From Latrodectus hesperus (lineage: Eukaryota; Arthropoda; Arachnida; Araneae; Theridiidae): DNA of 64,000 bases. The notes beneath the pieces were generated by a model, which made no database searches, was not told the origin of the DNA, and saw nothing but the letters and a program-made list of their open reading frames with translations. The stretch lies in the NCBI GenBank assembly GCA_037975125.1, contig CM075860.1, positions 38,229,391-38,293,390 on the forward strand, given 5' to 3'. Numbering within the stretch: the first letter of the stretch is position 1; every line of letters begins with the position of its first letter. Positions 1 to 55,045 of this stretch are shown one piece after another. Both the position numbers and the translations under genes were made by a program.

Positions 1-1117
1 TATCAACATGTGATAGAACCCATGAAAATAAAATCTGGACTCCTTTTGAGCAAATGAATATTTTTAAAGTCTTTATTTATAAGTATTTTTACATTGTTAG
101 TTGAACTTTGTAAAAATATTAAAAGACTTTTAGAATGATGTACAAAATAGACTTTTGATTTTCATGTAAATCAATATATATTTAAGTGCTAAATAAACAG
201 CTATAATTTCGTAAGAGAAAACAAAGGTAAAAGAGTAGAGTTAATGGTTAAATATGTGGTTTTAATAATAAACACATTCTACATGATTTAAGGATTTCAA
301 ACCTTCTGTAGAATTGGTTCACACGATTGGTATAATTGACAATGTTCATTAAAAGTAGGTTTTAAAATCAAAATTTTGAATTCTGACTTATTAAAATTCT
401 CAAAGGGTTTAATGTGAGTTATACTATCTTCTAACCATGGCGAAGGATTGAAAAAACTATTTCTGTAGTCACCTGGAAGTTTAATTGATTTGCATTTGTA
501 ATTCAAAATGAAGAATAGATGATAAACAAGCTTTGAAAAGACAATTACTAGTATTTCTCACGTAATGGATGTTAATCATTGGATAAACTCTGAAAGTAAG
601 ACAGAAGACAATTTCTTTCTTTCTTCTAAATGATAGTGATGGTTCAAAGGCCTGTTAAATGATAGTGAAGGTTCAATAATTTATCTATATTTTAAAGCTT
701 CATTTAGGTCCTTGCTATTTTTTTCTTTGAAAGTTTTAACAGAATTCAAATTTAGAGTCTTCAATTCCAGAGTGAGAAATTACATTCCTGCTCAGTTTCT
801 GGTTTGATTTTCCATAGAAATTAAAAGTTTTAAAAGGATAAAAATAAATTTCAAACCCTTTCAATTTACTAAAATTGATCTTCTGAAAGGGTTGCGGCAA
901 TATAAATTAGTTACATTTAATGATAAACCTGTTGCTAACAAGTTAAAGATACCATCTCCTTTCTTTTTTAAAAATATAATAAAATTGCTATTTTTCTTCA
1001 AATTTTCAGTACTTAGCCAAGCAAACTGTAAGCACATTTCTGCATTGATTATCCTTCTTGATGGCAAAGAATTCAGTTATTCAAAAGGACCCATTTGTCA
1101 AGTTTGCAGTTTAAAGG

Positions 1118-1226
1118 TCATTCTTTGCACGAGACTAATTAGACAGGGACCTGCAGTTTGAAGTAAAATGGAAACAACTATCTACTTCCAAGCCTAAAGT
1201 GGGGTTCAAATTATAAGCTGTTGAAT
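1118..1226 (-). repeat. SINE family A, diverged copy
   Basis: Recognised by GGTCATTCTTTGCACGAG, CTAATTAGACAGGGACCTG and GGGGTTCAAATT, degraded forms of the family A blocks. Old copy; boundaries uncertain. Confidence 0.6.
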
Positions 1227-1620
1227 TGAAGATAAGATACAGTCTATCTTAAACTAATATCACTGATCTTACTTAAGATCAGTCTTTTAAAAACTTCAAA
1301 ACAATCATAAAACACAGTTTCAAGCACACTGCTATAGTTACCAAATATTAAAAATGTCAATACTCTAATCAAAAGGATAAAAATCGTTTAGTAAAGACAA
1401 AGAAAACTTCTGTGGCGAATGACAAAAAGGAAAAAATTTGGAAAATTGGTATTGTCAATAACATTAAAAATAGGTTATTATATTTATTGTGTATTTAACA
1501 TTATATTTCAAGCTTTAATAAGTAATATTAAAATAGTCTTATGGTTTTAGAAGACTAGGATTAGATAAAAAATAAAATTTTTCATATTAGGTATCAGATA
1601 CATATTAGAATTTAAATGTT

Positions 1621-1626
1621 TTTATT
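1621..1626 (-). terminator. Candidate KIF11 polyadenylation signal
   Basis: AATAAA on the minus strand about 300 bases past the KIF11 stop. It is a frequent hexamer in such AT-rich DNA; a further AATAAA lies near 1479-1484. Transcript ends are not visible from sequence. Confidence 0.3.
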
Positions 1627-1929
1627 CCAGTAACAACTTTTAGTATTATAGATTCTTTAAAACTTTTCTGTTCTCAAATTTGACTTTTGTACACAAAAAT
1701 TTGCTAAATATTTTTTAAATTTCACAAAATATAAGCAGATAAATGTTGAAGTTATGGAATTAAATAACAATTCTTAAAATATTTAATAAAAAATTTACTT
1801 TAAAAAATGTCAATTAAAAAACAAATAAAAGTGAAAAAAATGACTATTTTTCAATATATTAGCATAAAATTATTTTCGGAAGAAAAAATTGTTAAATATA
1901 AGAGATTTACAAATGTGGATAATAGAAAA

Positions 1930-45035
<43,106 letters not shown>

Positions 45036-45159
45036 TTTGTTCACTGATAAAATCGACGGTAAATAAGTTATAGTTAAAATGTTATTATAAAACCTCTAGA
45101 CACAAATATTCATAAAAATATAAACGGTTATGTACTTATGCCACCAACGTTTCTTAATA

Positions 45160-45168
45160 TTGCGCGAA
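45160..45168. promoter_or_regulatory. E2F-like site TTGCGCGAA
   Basis: Near-palindromic GCGC core about 125 bases upstream of the KIF11 ATG. Consistent with cell-cycle control of kinesin-5; binding is inferred. Confidence 0.4.
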
Positions 45169-45189
45169 GGATTTAAAGTTAGCGCTCAT

Positions 45190-45194
45190 CCAAT
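45190..45194 (+). promoter_or_regulatory. CCAAT box
   Basis: CCAATCA on the plus strand, 155 bases upstream of the KIF11 ATG. NF-Y sites are common in divergent cell-cycle promoters; here inferred from position. Confidence 0.4.
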
Positions 45195-45237
45195 CACCGT
45201 AGCTGTTCGTTCAAGCACGAATGCAAATTTAGAGTAG

Positions 45238-45247
45238 ATCACGTGAT
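45238..45247. promoter_or_regulatory. Palindromic E-box ATCACGTGAT
   Basis: Perfect 10-base palindrome with a CACGTG core, the consensus of bHLH-zip factors such as USF and Max partners. Lies between the CCAAT box and the DCAF5 start. Confidence 0.45.
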
Positions 45248-45632
45248 GTTTTATGCTAGAGTGGAAATAAACATTAGATTTTACTCTGCAAATTGATCAA
45301 GCTTTCGTAGATTTGTATGATTATTAAACTTTTTGTGTGATTATTGTTTATTTAATACCAATAATACAAAAATTGCTTAAAAATAATTAATTTTTTATAA
45401 ATGAACAGGGGGCGCATCAGTATTTTAAAAGGATCATTTATTACGTATGAACATGAACAACAAGAAGTAATCACCCAAAGGGACCTCATACAATTCTTTG
45501 TATGAAGAGTAATTAGTTTTATAAAAACTATGATGTAGACAAAACAGATATTTCTTACTATTGATAAGTTTCATGTATTTTAGTGCAATATAACCTAAAT
45601 TAAATTCCTAAGAAAGGAATTATCTGTGTGCA

Positions 45633-48137
45633 ATGGCTTGCAAAGGTTTTCGTAACAGGTTTATTACTGGTATAGACTATCTTACTCATCAGCAGCATCA
45701 TGGGGAAAGTGGTGGGGCGATGCAAATGCTTAATAGGCGATTAAAATTCAGCAAAGATCTCTACCGTAAGGATTTATATTCTCACTATGGATGCGTAAAT
45801 GCTATTGAGTTCTCGAATGATGGCGAATGGATGGTTTCCGGTGGTGACGATAAAAGAATACTGCTATGGAGTATGGATGACACAATATCCCAAACAAATC
45901 ATTTCGAACCAAAAATAATGAAAGCTGAACACAGTAGCAATATATTTTGTCTTGCATTTAATAAATCTCAAACCCAACTATTATCTTCTGGTAATGATGA
46001 ACAAGTTATTTTGCATGACATAAGTACTGGAGATAGTGTAGATGTGTTTCTTCATGATGAAGCTGTGTATGGGATATCATCAGATCCTTTAGATGATAAT
46101 ATGTTTGCCACCGCGTGTGATGACGGCCGGATTCTTATTTGGGACATTAGGCAAAGTGCTAGAGATCCATTTACTCTTGCAGTTAATTCTACTGCATATC
46201 ATGCAGTCATGCACAATCCAGCTGAACCACGTTTTTTAGCTACAGCAAATGCAAAAGAAGGTGTTTGCTTATGGGATATTCGAGTACCAAAAAAAGTCTT
46301 GCTTAAATATGGAACCTCTTTATTAAGCCCCAGTGCAATGAGTGTTCGCTTCAATGCTACTGGAACACAAATAGTAGCTTTGAGAAGAAGACTTCCACCT
46401 GTTCTTTATGATGTTACTGCTGTTCAACCAGTTGCAGAATTTGATCATCCAGAATATTATAATTCTTGCACCATGAAAAGTTGTTGCTTTGCTGGTGATA
46501 AAGATCAATATGTGTTGTCTGGATCAGATGATTTTAAGTTATACGTGTGGAAAATTCCAGAGAAAAAATCCAAAAAAATCTGTGTAAATAAACCCAGATT
46601 TGTTCTTCGTGGTCATCGTTCTATTGTAAATCAGGTACGTTATAATAACACTTATGGAATTATTGCATCATCTGGTGTAGAGAAAATTATTAAATTGTGG
46701 AGCACATTTCCATTAAATCGTTCTGAAGAATACAGTGAATATGTTGGTGAAGAAAGTGGATTACGAAAAGTATATACTCATGCAGAATATATTAATTTGG
46801 TTCTGCACAGTGGTCAGTTCATGTCACATGATTACAGTCATCGATCCACAAGAGAAGATCCTCGAATGATGGCATTCTTTGATTCACTTATTCAACGTGA
46901 CATAGAGGGCTGGACATCAGATTCTGATACTGAAGAATCATCTAAACAAAATACAACTTATGAAGTTCAGTCTTCTGAATCAGATTCATCAAGTCTTTCA
47001 TCGTCTACATCAGATGATGAAGTGCAGAATATTACTTACATTAGTAAGTGGACTCCATCCCAGTTGCAGGAAAAACCTAGAATCCCTAATAATATTAATA
47101 TCAACAATGTTGTTGCAACTAGCCGTTTGTTTGCACATAGCCAGGCTATGGGTAGCTGTTTGTTTTCTAATGGAGAAACTACTAATAGGAGATTATTTAC
47201 GAATTCAGAAGAGTCTCCTAACCGTTTACTTACTACAAGGCAGGCTGTGGTAAATCGATATTTTGGAGGGAACAATGTTAGGATTCCTGTTAGTACAATT
47301 TCAAGTAATGGCGATAGTAGTGATCATCCTGATCAAGATAGGATATCACAATTGATTGCCCAGAAAAGACGTGTTCAAAAACTGAAGACTGATAGAAAAT
47401 CTATGAAAAAAAGTAATAAGCTAGTAAAGAAACGTTATAAACTCATAAAGCAACATTTAGATAAAACAACAGAAGCTAGCAATGGAGTTGGCTTTATTCC
47501 TGTTAATCCAGAATCTTCTGCTACAAATTTAGATTCTTCTAAAGATAAGAGGAAATTGCTGAGTAGAAAACGAATCAAACTGAGTAAAGACTCAAATTTA
47601 GATGAAAAAAGTTCTGATTCAGATGAACATGGGGAAGATGAACATAAGGATGTTGAGCATAGGGATGCTGAACACAAGGATGAAGAACTTAAGGATGATG
47701 GACTCATTCAAAATGTTTGTATTGGCATGGAAAAAGACCAAAATGGAGAGAATTCAGAAACTTTGATTGTTTTTAATTCAAGGAAGCCTTTCTCTCATCC
47801 AGGTAATTTGCTTCAAAATCCTGGGAATGGTATCAAATTGGATATTTCACCCATTAAAATTTTCTCAACTGAAAATGGGTCTTCAGGGTCAAGTAATTTA
47901 TTTACTAATTCTGTTACTTCAAATAAAGAGTCTTCTAATATTAATGAAAACTCTTCCACAGAAAATGAGGACTTTTCTAACAAAATTCCTTCTGATACTT
48001 TAGAATTAAATAATATCTCAGCAGAGGGAGGTTTAAATAGTACTGAAAATATTGATTCCTCTGTTTGTTTTCCTAATCCAAAGCTGAAGGGTAGAAATTA
48101 TCGGAAGCGAAGTGCTGAAGATGCTGCTGAAGATTGA
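45633..48137 (+). CDS. DCAF5: DCAF5, WD40 substrate receptor of CUL4-DDB1 ligase, single exon
   Basis: 834 codons without an intron. WD40 propeller in residues about 50-357: GCVNAIEFSNDGEWMVSGGDD (53-73), HSSNIFCLAFN (100-110), LSSGNDEQVILHDI (117-130), ACDDGRILIWDIR (161-173), TANAKEGVCLWDIR (204-217), SCTMKSCCFAGD (278-289), GHRSIVNQVRYN (327-338), SSGVEKIIKLWS (346-357). LIWDIR and CLWDIR are WDxR motifs of the type that bind DDB1. EDPRMMAFFDSLIQRDIEGW (408-427) is a DCAF5-specific block shared with vertebrates. The rest (about 428-834) is a disordered Ser/Asn-rich tail with a basic stretch near 578-612, an acidic His-Lys-Asp repeat near 670-692 and a Lys/Arg-rich C terminus. The start is fixed by an in-frame TAA at 45609-45611. 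Human DCAF5 is multi-exonic, so the missing introns are notable. Nuclear adaptor by family. Confidence 0.95.
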   Translation: MACKGFRNRFITGIDYLTHQQHHGESGGAMQMLNRRLKFSKDLYRKDLYSHYGCVNAIEFSNDGEWMVSGGDDKRILLWSMDDTISQTNHFEPKIMKAEHSSNIFCLAFNKSQTQLLSSGNDEQVILHDISTGDSVDVFLHDEAVYGISSDPLDDNMFATACDDGRILIWDIRQSARDPFTLAVNSTAYHAVMHNPAEPRFLATANAKEGVCLWDIRVPKKVLLKYGTSLLSPSAMSVRFNATGTQIVALRRRLPPVLYDVTAVQPVAEFDHPEYYNSCTMKSCCFAGDKDQYVLSGSDDFKLYVWKIPEKKSKKICVNKPRFVLRGHRSIVNQVRYNNTYGIIASSGVEKIIKLWSTFPLNRSEEYSEYVGEESGLRKVYTHAEYINLVLHSGQFMSHDYSHRSTREDPRMMAFFDSLIQRDIEGWTSDSDTEESSKQNTTYEVQSSESDSSSLSSSTSDDEVQNITYISKWTPSQLQEKPRIPNNININNVVATSRLFAHSQAMGSCLFSNGETTNRRLFTNSEESPNRLLTTRQAVVNRYFGGNNVRIPVSTISSNGDSSDHPDQDRISQLIAQKRRVQKLKTDRKSMKKSNKLVKKRYKLIKQHLDKTTEASNGVGFIPVNPESSATNLDSSKDKRKLLSRKRIKLSKDSNLDEKSSDSDEHGEDEHKDVEHRDAEHKDEELKDDGLIQNVCIGMEKDQNGENSETLIVFNSRKPFSHPGNLLQNPGNGIKLDISPIKIFSTENGSSGSSNLFTNSVTSNKESSNINENSSTENEDFSNKIPSDTLELNNISAEGGLNSTENIDSSVCFPNPKLKGRNYRKRSAEDAAED

Positions 48138-48443
48138 AATCCACAATCTGATTTAATTATTTAACAATCTGATTCCAATTAATTTTGCTCTGTTTCATTT
48201 TTATGGAATCAAATAAGACCTTAGTTACAATCCCTCTTTTTAATCAATGTTTAAAACATTTTCAAATCAAAAATTACTAAGTATTTGATTAAAAAAAATG
48301 TTATGCATTCCTTCTATTATTTTGACAGGCTTAATAGTATCCTACCATTTAAACTTTACATTAAACTTGCTATCAATAGATTAAATATTAATTGTCAATA
48401 TATTAAATTAATATATATTCCACTATGATTTAATATTAAATAG

Positions 48444-48449
48444 AATAAA
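48444..48449 (+). terminator. Candidate DCAF5 polyadenylation signal
   Basis: AATAAA about 307 bases after the DCAF5 stop; another lies near 48539-48544. Low specificity in AT-rich sequence. Confidence 0.3.
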
Positions 48450-51400
48450 TATTTTTTCATTTACTAAACTATTTTATTTTTTGTTAAAAATTGAAACTGT
48501 TCATTCCTTTACAACTTTAACCAATGAATAATATAAAGAATAAAATTAATATTTTTAAAACAATCTATTATATTATGAAATTTATTTTGGATTTTATTTT
48601 TGTTTTGTGCTGATAACTCATTTCTAATTTTAACTTGTTTTAAGATATAGATGTGGTTGAGTTATTTTGTATTGTATTTAACTTTAAAAGTAATCATGTA
48701 ATATTCATAAATCTATTGTAGACATTGGTGTTAGATCTTTATATTTATATTTGTTATTTGATATTTATGGCTAACTCCATATTTTGACAATTAAAATATG
48801 TTTCAAAACATGTGTTGAAAGGTAACTTATATAGTAAAATATCATTCCAATAATATTTTAATTTCTTTAGGAATTCTGTTTCCATGTACATGCATTTATA
48901 TTTTGAATATAAACTATATATTAAGGTTCATGAGGCATTTAAATTGTTGGTATTGATTTGTTTATACTATTAACAACCATTTTAAAAAGTAAAACAAAAA
49001 ATTTATAAAAAATTATTAGTAATTATTTATTATTTGATTTTATTACCATGTGTTTATACTTATTAAAGAATATTAGATGCTGGGGAACATAACGGGCTGC
49101 CATTAATGATAATTGTAGACTGAACCATGACAATAAGTATCAGAATTATCAGCTTTAGGATAATTTTGGTATGTCATTTCATGCTTTATATTGGGAGATA
49201 TTGCAGTAATGTTTATGTGCTAAATATTTTACCTTTTTTTGCATGATTTCAATTTTCATATTGAAATAGTGATAATTATATTTTCTGTTTTAGGCTTCTA
49301 CTTATAAAATTAATAAAAAAATTTATTTTAATATTGAAAATGTTTTTTATATAATTATATCCATTTAATTGATAAAATTAAAAATTTTGTTTGAGGAGAA
49401 ACTAAATATAATGAAGCAGTTTTATGCAATTGAAAATCATTGACTTGCATATTTAAGAGTATTCATCTGTTTATATTAATTATTGGAGTTTATTATATAC
49501 AGAAGATTTAATATTTTTTATAATTTGTTAATCAAGCACTTGCAAATTTAATACAGTTGCTTTATATTTCTCCTTTATAAAAGTTTCGTCTCATATTTGC
49601 TAAGCTCTTTTAGATTGATATGCAGTTAATTTCTGTGCCAATTTTTTTCAGCAAATCAAAGCATTTTAATATAAACAATTGCCTTGTTTCATATACATTT
49701 ACTTGAAAATATTCTATCTAGTGCTGCTTAGCTAGGGATCAGTTACCATGCAAGCATTCTAAATAATCAATAACATGAATAACAAATCTTCAAATAAGTT
49801 CAATAATTAAGAAAATATTTAAATAATTTTAAAAAATACAATTTAAATAATATTTGATGTATTTTGATGCATAATAATCTAAAATACAGTCAGGATTTAA
49901 ATGAATAACATTAATGATATAGATTTGAAAAGTTTTATTACACTTATCAGTGAATTTCCATGTGTGCTTCACGTATCATAAGATGAATTTCAAAATGATA
50001 GTTGCTTTCATGCCAGGTATGGTCAAATTTGCTGACATCTGCAACAAATATTGTAGTCATAATCTCATAATCCTGCCCTATTTTCTGTATGTCTTTCTAG
50101 TAAACAATGTAATAGCACAGGTAAAAATGCTCAGTTGGGGAAAAAAGAAATTTTCTATGATTAATGATATCTATAAAAGGACAATTCAAATGAGTTAAAG
50201 GGAATCTATAGAAATTCTCTCTGCAATATACATATATATAATATTAAGGAAGAGAAAGAAACTAGTAAACATGTACCATTTTAATTCATGATTACTATTA
50301 CCATAAATATGCATTTATATTAGTTAAATATTTATTGTTTTACATTTTAAAAGAAAGCTTTATTTCATACACACACATATATATGTTATATCACAGAAGA
50401 TTTTAACTTGTTATGAAAGTATGTCTTAATGGTCAAAAAACAAAAAAGTAGTAAATTTCATTTTATTTATTTAAATTGATTCCATTTTAATCCTTTATAT
50501 GTTCCTTTTTATAAGACTACTCTGCCCTTAAGTATCTAAATACATGTCATGGTTAAGCAAACTACAAAAGGAATTGTTTTACCATGAAACTTTTTTCATA
50601 AGGTACATTTTTGAAGAAGATATGTAAACATGTTAATTACAGTACTGGTCTGCATCAAAATTTGCAAGTCCCTGAAACACTTATGTAATCAAAAATTATG
50701 AACTAAATGCCTCATAATTTTGGTACAGAAAGACACAAAGTGAGCTTGTTGCTTGACTATTGGTGCGTTTTACTATTGGTGACATATAAATGCAATTGAA
50801 TATTTGAGCTATAGATGATGAAGCAAGATCAATTTATTTACCACTTGGGTTCCATTGCCCAACACAGTATTGTAAAGCAGTTGGTTGTTGATTTACAAAA
50901 CCCTGCTCATATTTAGAAATGCCATATTAAAATCTATGTTAAACTGCATTGAAGTTTGTGTGTAAACATGCAACCTGGCTGAAGATAATATTCATACTTT
51001 TAATTAAATGAATAGGATCAAGATGTTCAATTCCATTACATTATAGTGCTCACATAAATGTCATTGTTAATGTAATTTTTGATTTGAAATGCTGTTATAA
51101 ATTTCATTTGTGAACTCTTTTAATTTATTTTATAAACCCAATCACTAAGAAGCTTTTTTGGGGGGGGTATTAGTTTCAACTGTTACAAAATACAAAATTT
51201 GACAGATGCATTAATATACACTGTGGTTATTTCAAAATACAATAGATATTTTCATATATTTATAATAGGGTATAATAAAATATCTTTAAAAATTGCATAG
51301 TTCATGTTGATCTAAAATGCTAATATATGTGTCCGAAAAATTGTTTCAGTTGAATTAAGTAAGGTTACGTTTCTTGTTAAATGTCAAATAACCAGAATAA

Positions 51401-52765
51401 AAATTTATTGCTAGTTCTAATTCACATATACAAATTAAATATTTCATATCAATGTCTAGTTTTCTATGCATTGCTACAGTTTTTAATGATACAAAGAAAA
51501 AATATAATATTTGATTATATATATAGAAAAATTAATTTGAGAATTATAGGCAATTGAATTTCATATAAATGCAATTCTTTCATTGTATTAAAAATATGAA
51601 TTTAATGAAATTTCTCTTTAGTTTTAGGAAATATGTATCAAATTTCAATGTAATAAGATATTGTCAATGTTATTCTATTTACTTTAATTATCAAAGTTAT
51701 TTATATAAATTTAACTAAAATATTTATAATAGAATTATTGTGTTAAAAGAAAATTTTTTCTGAAACCTTTTATTTTTTGACTAATGATCAATGAAAACTT
51801 GTTTAACAAGTGAATTTGAATAAAAGCTTGAAAAAATTGAATTGTAGATACTTTATAATAAGAAAGATATATCCAAACTTAATTTCAAGTGTAAAATCAG
51901 AGTAATGAAAGTTCTCAATTATTATTATTTTAGTATTTTTTGCTATAAAAAGTAATAAAAGGGTATTGTCTTTTAATTTCTTCAAAAAGTAAAAAAAAAA
52001 AAAAAAATCATTTAAGATTGTTATAATTGGTAGAAATTACAAATAAATTTTGAAAAAAAAAATTGTAAAAATCCTTGATGTTCTATGATGAATAAAAATC
52101 TGATTTTGTGTCCCTTCATCAGCACTGACTTTATATAACGTGTCTCCTATTCACACATATGTGGAACCCATTTTTAAATTATTCCCTATAGCAAGAACCT
52201 TCCATTGGTATATTGAATAGCAGAGAAATTAAATGGGGGATATTTCCATAAGCAGAACTCCGAAATTATTCTTCGCCAAGGTGAACTATTCGCGTATTCA
52301 TTGCCTTATTCTCTGCCGATATCGATGTATAGTAAACCTATGAGATAAGCATTTAGATAGGCGTGGTCAAGTGTAGCTGTTAAAAGCAGTGTTTCATCTT
52401 AAATGCTCACATCTCAATCATATAATTTCTTATTTTTAATATTAGTTTATTTAATGTGTAACCAAAATTTATATTAATATAAAAAACTTTTGCTTCATAT
52501 ATATTTATAATTTTATTAGCTCTTTTTATATATTTTGATGAAAATTAATACTATTATTCAATGCGAATTTCATTGTGAATCATTTTTAAGATATGGGTTT
52601 ACAATAACGTTAATCTAAACCACCACATTGATTATGTAGTACACAAATGAAAAATATTAAAGATTTAAATTATAACTTATACACTTTATTATTTTCTCGG
52701 TAAAACCAGATTTTGCAAAAAAGTATCTTAGAAATTTATTGCGAATCACATCATATTATAATATA
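48450..52765. other. Intergenic, DCAF5 downstream flank
   Basis: AT-rich sequence with no gene, RNA or transposon that I recognise. A G8 run lies near 51160. A slightly GC-richer patch at 52135-52380 with scattered CG dinucleotides is unassigned. Confidence 0.6.
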
Positions 52766-53544
52766 TAGGGTGATCTTTTTTAAAGTGACAGTGCTTGGAG
52801 CGTCTTGTAGCGCGATCTAATATAGCCGAAATGACACCAAATTTGGTATTTAGACTAAGAAAGACATTGGAAAAAAATTCAGTAAAAAAAGGTTTTAATT
52901 CAAAAGTCACCGCTAGGGCATTTTGTGGCGCTGCTTCAGTTTACAATAATGAGAATTAGCATAAAACACGGGTATAAAAAAAATGGAAATTGCGATGACA
53001 CCGCCAGTTATACGGACTATAAAAGCAAGTCTAGTAGACAGCTTCGACAAATAATCTCAGCTGATGAAAACGAGCTCCAGTGGCCATGCCTCTCACGTTA
53101 CCGGAACGTGCGCTTATGTTGGTGGAGTATCAAATTTGTCTATTCTAAAGGACAACATAACAAAGACAGTGCGGGATATTCCTCTTGATATGTTACGTTC
53201 AGCTGTGGAGAACGTTGTGCACAGAATGCACGGTGTTATTTCTGAGAACGGTGCTCACATGAAATGTGGTCTAATCCCACACCGTAAAAGTTAATGTAAT
53301 AAATTAACATTAATAATTTAACTGTAAGATTGTATGTATCAGTATTTTTCTTTTCTCACATTTTATACGTTGTAAAGCGCCACAAAGTGCCCTAGCGGCG
53401 ATTTTTTGAACTAAAAACTTTTTTTACGGAATCTTTTTTTCCGTGCTTTGATTAGTTTGAATACCAAGAGTTTGGTGCCATTTCGGCTATTAGATCGCGC
53501 TACAGGACGCTCCAAACATTGTCACTTTAAAAAACATCACCCTG
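52766..53544 (+). mobile_element. Long-TIR DNA transposon, 779 bases, non-autonomous
   Basis: The first about 168 bases (52766-52933) and the last about 169 (53376-53544) are imperfect inverted repeats; shared blocks include AAAGTGACA, GGAGCGTC-TGTAGCGCGATC, TAGCCGAAATG-CACCAAA and CGCTAGGGCA-TTTGTGGCGCT. Ends read (T/C)AGGGTGAT, with TA on each side (52764-52765, 53545-53546), as in mariner-type elements. The inside is a transposase scrap (next entry). Confidence 0.88.
52941..53294 (+). pseudogene. Transposase remnant inside the long-TIR element
   Basis: The frame ending at TAA 53292-53294 reads DIPLDMLRSAVENVVHRMH and ENGAHMKCGLIPHRK, which resembles the C-terminal end of mariner/IS630-type transposases (a xP-x-x-ML-x-x-V-x-N-x-x-x-R pattern followed by G-x-H). 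The catalytic core is gone. Family assignment is inferred. Confidence 0.6.
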
Positions 53545-53546
53545 TA

Positions 53547-55014
53547 TATATAATACATATATAACATAACATTACAGGGTTAATATTATATACCATATCT
53601 CAAATAGTTCCATTATTTTTGTTAAGAAAATTTGAATTCCAATCAGATTATTATCTAAGAAGCAACACGCTTAAAAAAACATTTTACATTGATTGATTAA
53701 GATTCCAATACTTATAACAAATTAATGAGCACTAAAGATTGACAATGAGATTTCTCGGAAACTTTGGAAAAGTAAAAGTAAATTTTAGTCTTTTCTTTCT
53801 GCTTTATTTTTACAATATGTATTAATGAAATTTGTTAGAGAAAACTAAGAAAATACAAATACCCTCTGGAAATTTCTTAGAAGTTGTAGTAAATTAAATT
53901 CTCCAATTTTTTATTGTACTCTATATTATATGCAATTATTAAAATATGTATTGAAATATATTATGATCATCAAATATAATAACTCCTTTAACATCAAATA
54001 TTGAAAATATTAATAATGAATTAAAACCAGTGTGATCACATATGATAGACGTCAAGCTCTTCTTTTTTTATGTTTTCTTAATTGGGTAAAATAACATAAT
54101 GGAATAAATTATTCTTAAAGGAACAATCGCACACTATCAAATTGCAGGCATTTTTTTTATGTATCATAATGGACAAACTTAACTGTAAATAATTAATTTA
54201 TAGATATTTTCAAAGTAATTTCTGGCATTAATTTTTAAATAAATTAATTAATTAAAACGAATTTTAATAATTTTACTTATATAATAAAGTTTTTTCTAAA
54301 TTTCAATTTCTAATATTACTTCAATTTTTAATTTGTCAGTACCAGATTAATTGTGAACAGCTTTTTGTATTAATCGTTCCTTCTACACTATACAAAAAAA
54401 TTAGGAAAAAATAAATAGTTAGGAAAATACTAAAATAAATTTCATCACTTAACTCATTCGATTCTAAGGAGTTTAAATGATAGGACTGAATATTCTTCAC
54501 TATTCATGGGGAGGGGGATAGTAATTATTTCAATATTTTTAGGCAATTCTGTTGCTTCAAATATAGAAATTACCTCTGGTAAATATTGCAATGACTTAAT
54601 TTTTAATTTCATTTGTCATTTCTGGTGTAATAAAAATGTTAGTATTGTTTAAACCATTAAAATAATTATGTTAGAAAATTTTCCTTTCTGTACAAATTAA
54701 AAATCATCAGTATAATGACTCTTTTAATTTGTGAATTGATTCTATTCTTTGTTCAAAATTTAACGTTTTCTTATTAAATATTTCTTAAGCTTTATACATG
54801 GTTAGAATCTCAATTCTTCCTTCATAGGTTAAGAAACACGTTTGATTCGTATTGTTCAAGATAAACATGTTTACACAATATTAATTACTCTTAAATTGCA
54901 ATTATTTATTAAATTAGTGTTATCCTAATGGTGGAAAGAGCATGTTTTTTTTTTATTTTTGCAATGTGATGATTTAAAAATATCTCAAATTATATTTGAA
55001 CGATCCCTAAATGG

Positions 55015-55045
<31 letters not shown>

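Larger units (their letters stand above)
1..1929. other. KIF11 3' flank
   Basis: AT-rich sequence with no convincing gene. It holds a diverged SINE (about 1118-1226), a small palindrome (1262-1283), a 32-base near-duplicate centred on TAAATGATAGTGA (about 628-680) and a 69-codon minus-strand open frame at 297-506 of unknown meaning. Confidence 0.5.
45036..45632. promoter_or_regulatory. Shared head-to-head promoter region of KIF11 and DCAF5
   Basis: 597 bases between divergent start codons, less AT-rich than the flanks. Motifs seen: TTGCGCGAA (45160-45168), an E2F-like core; CCAAT (45190-45194); palindrome ATCACGTGAT (45238-45247). Spacing, divergence and these motifs fit a bidirectional promoter; CCAAT and E2F sites are typical of mitotic genes such as KIF11. 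No TATA box is needed or clear. Transcription starts cannot be placed from sequence. Confidence 0.65.

Noticed and set aside
47036..47707. Antisense open frames inside DCAF5
   Set aside because: Shadows of the DCAF5 frame; the Ser-rich antisense product comes from the acidic repeats.
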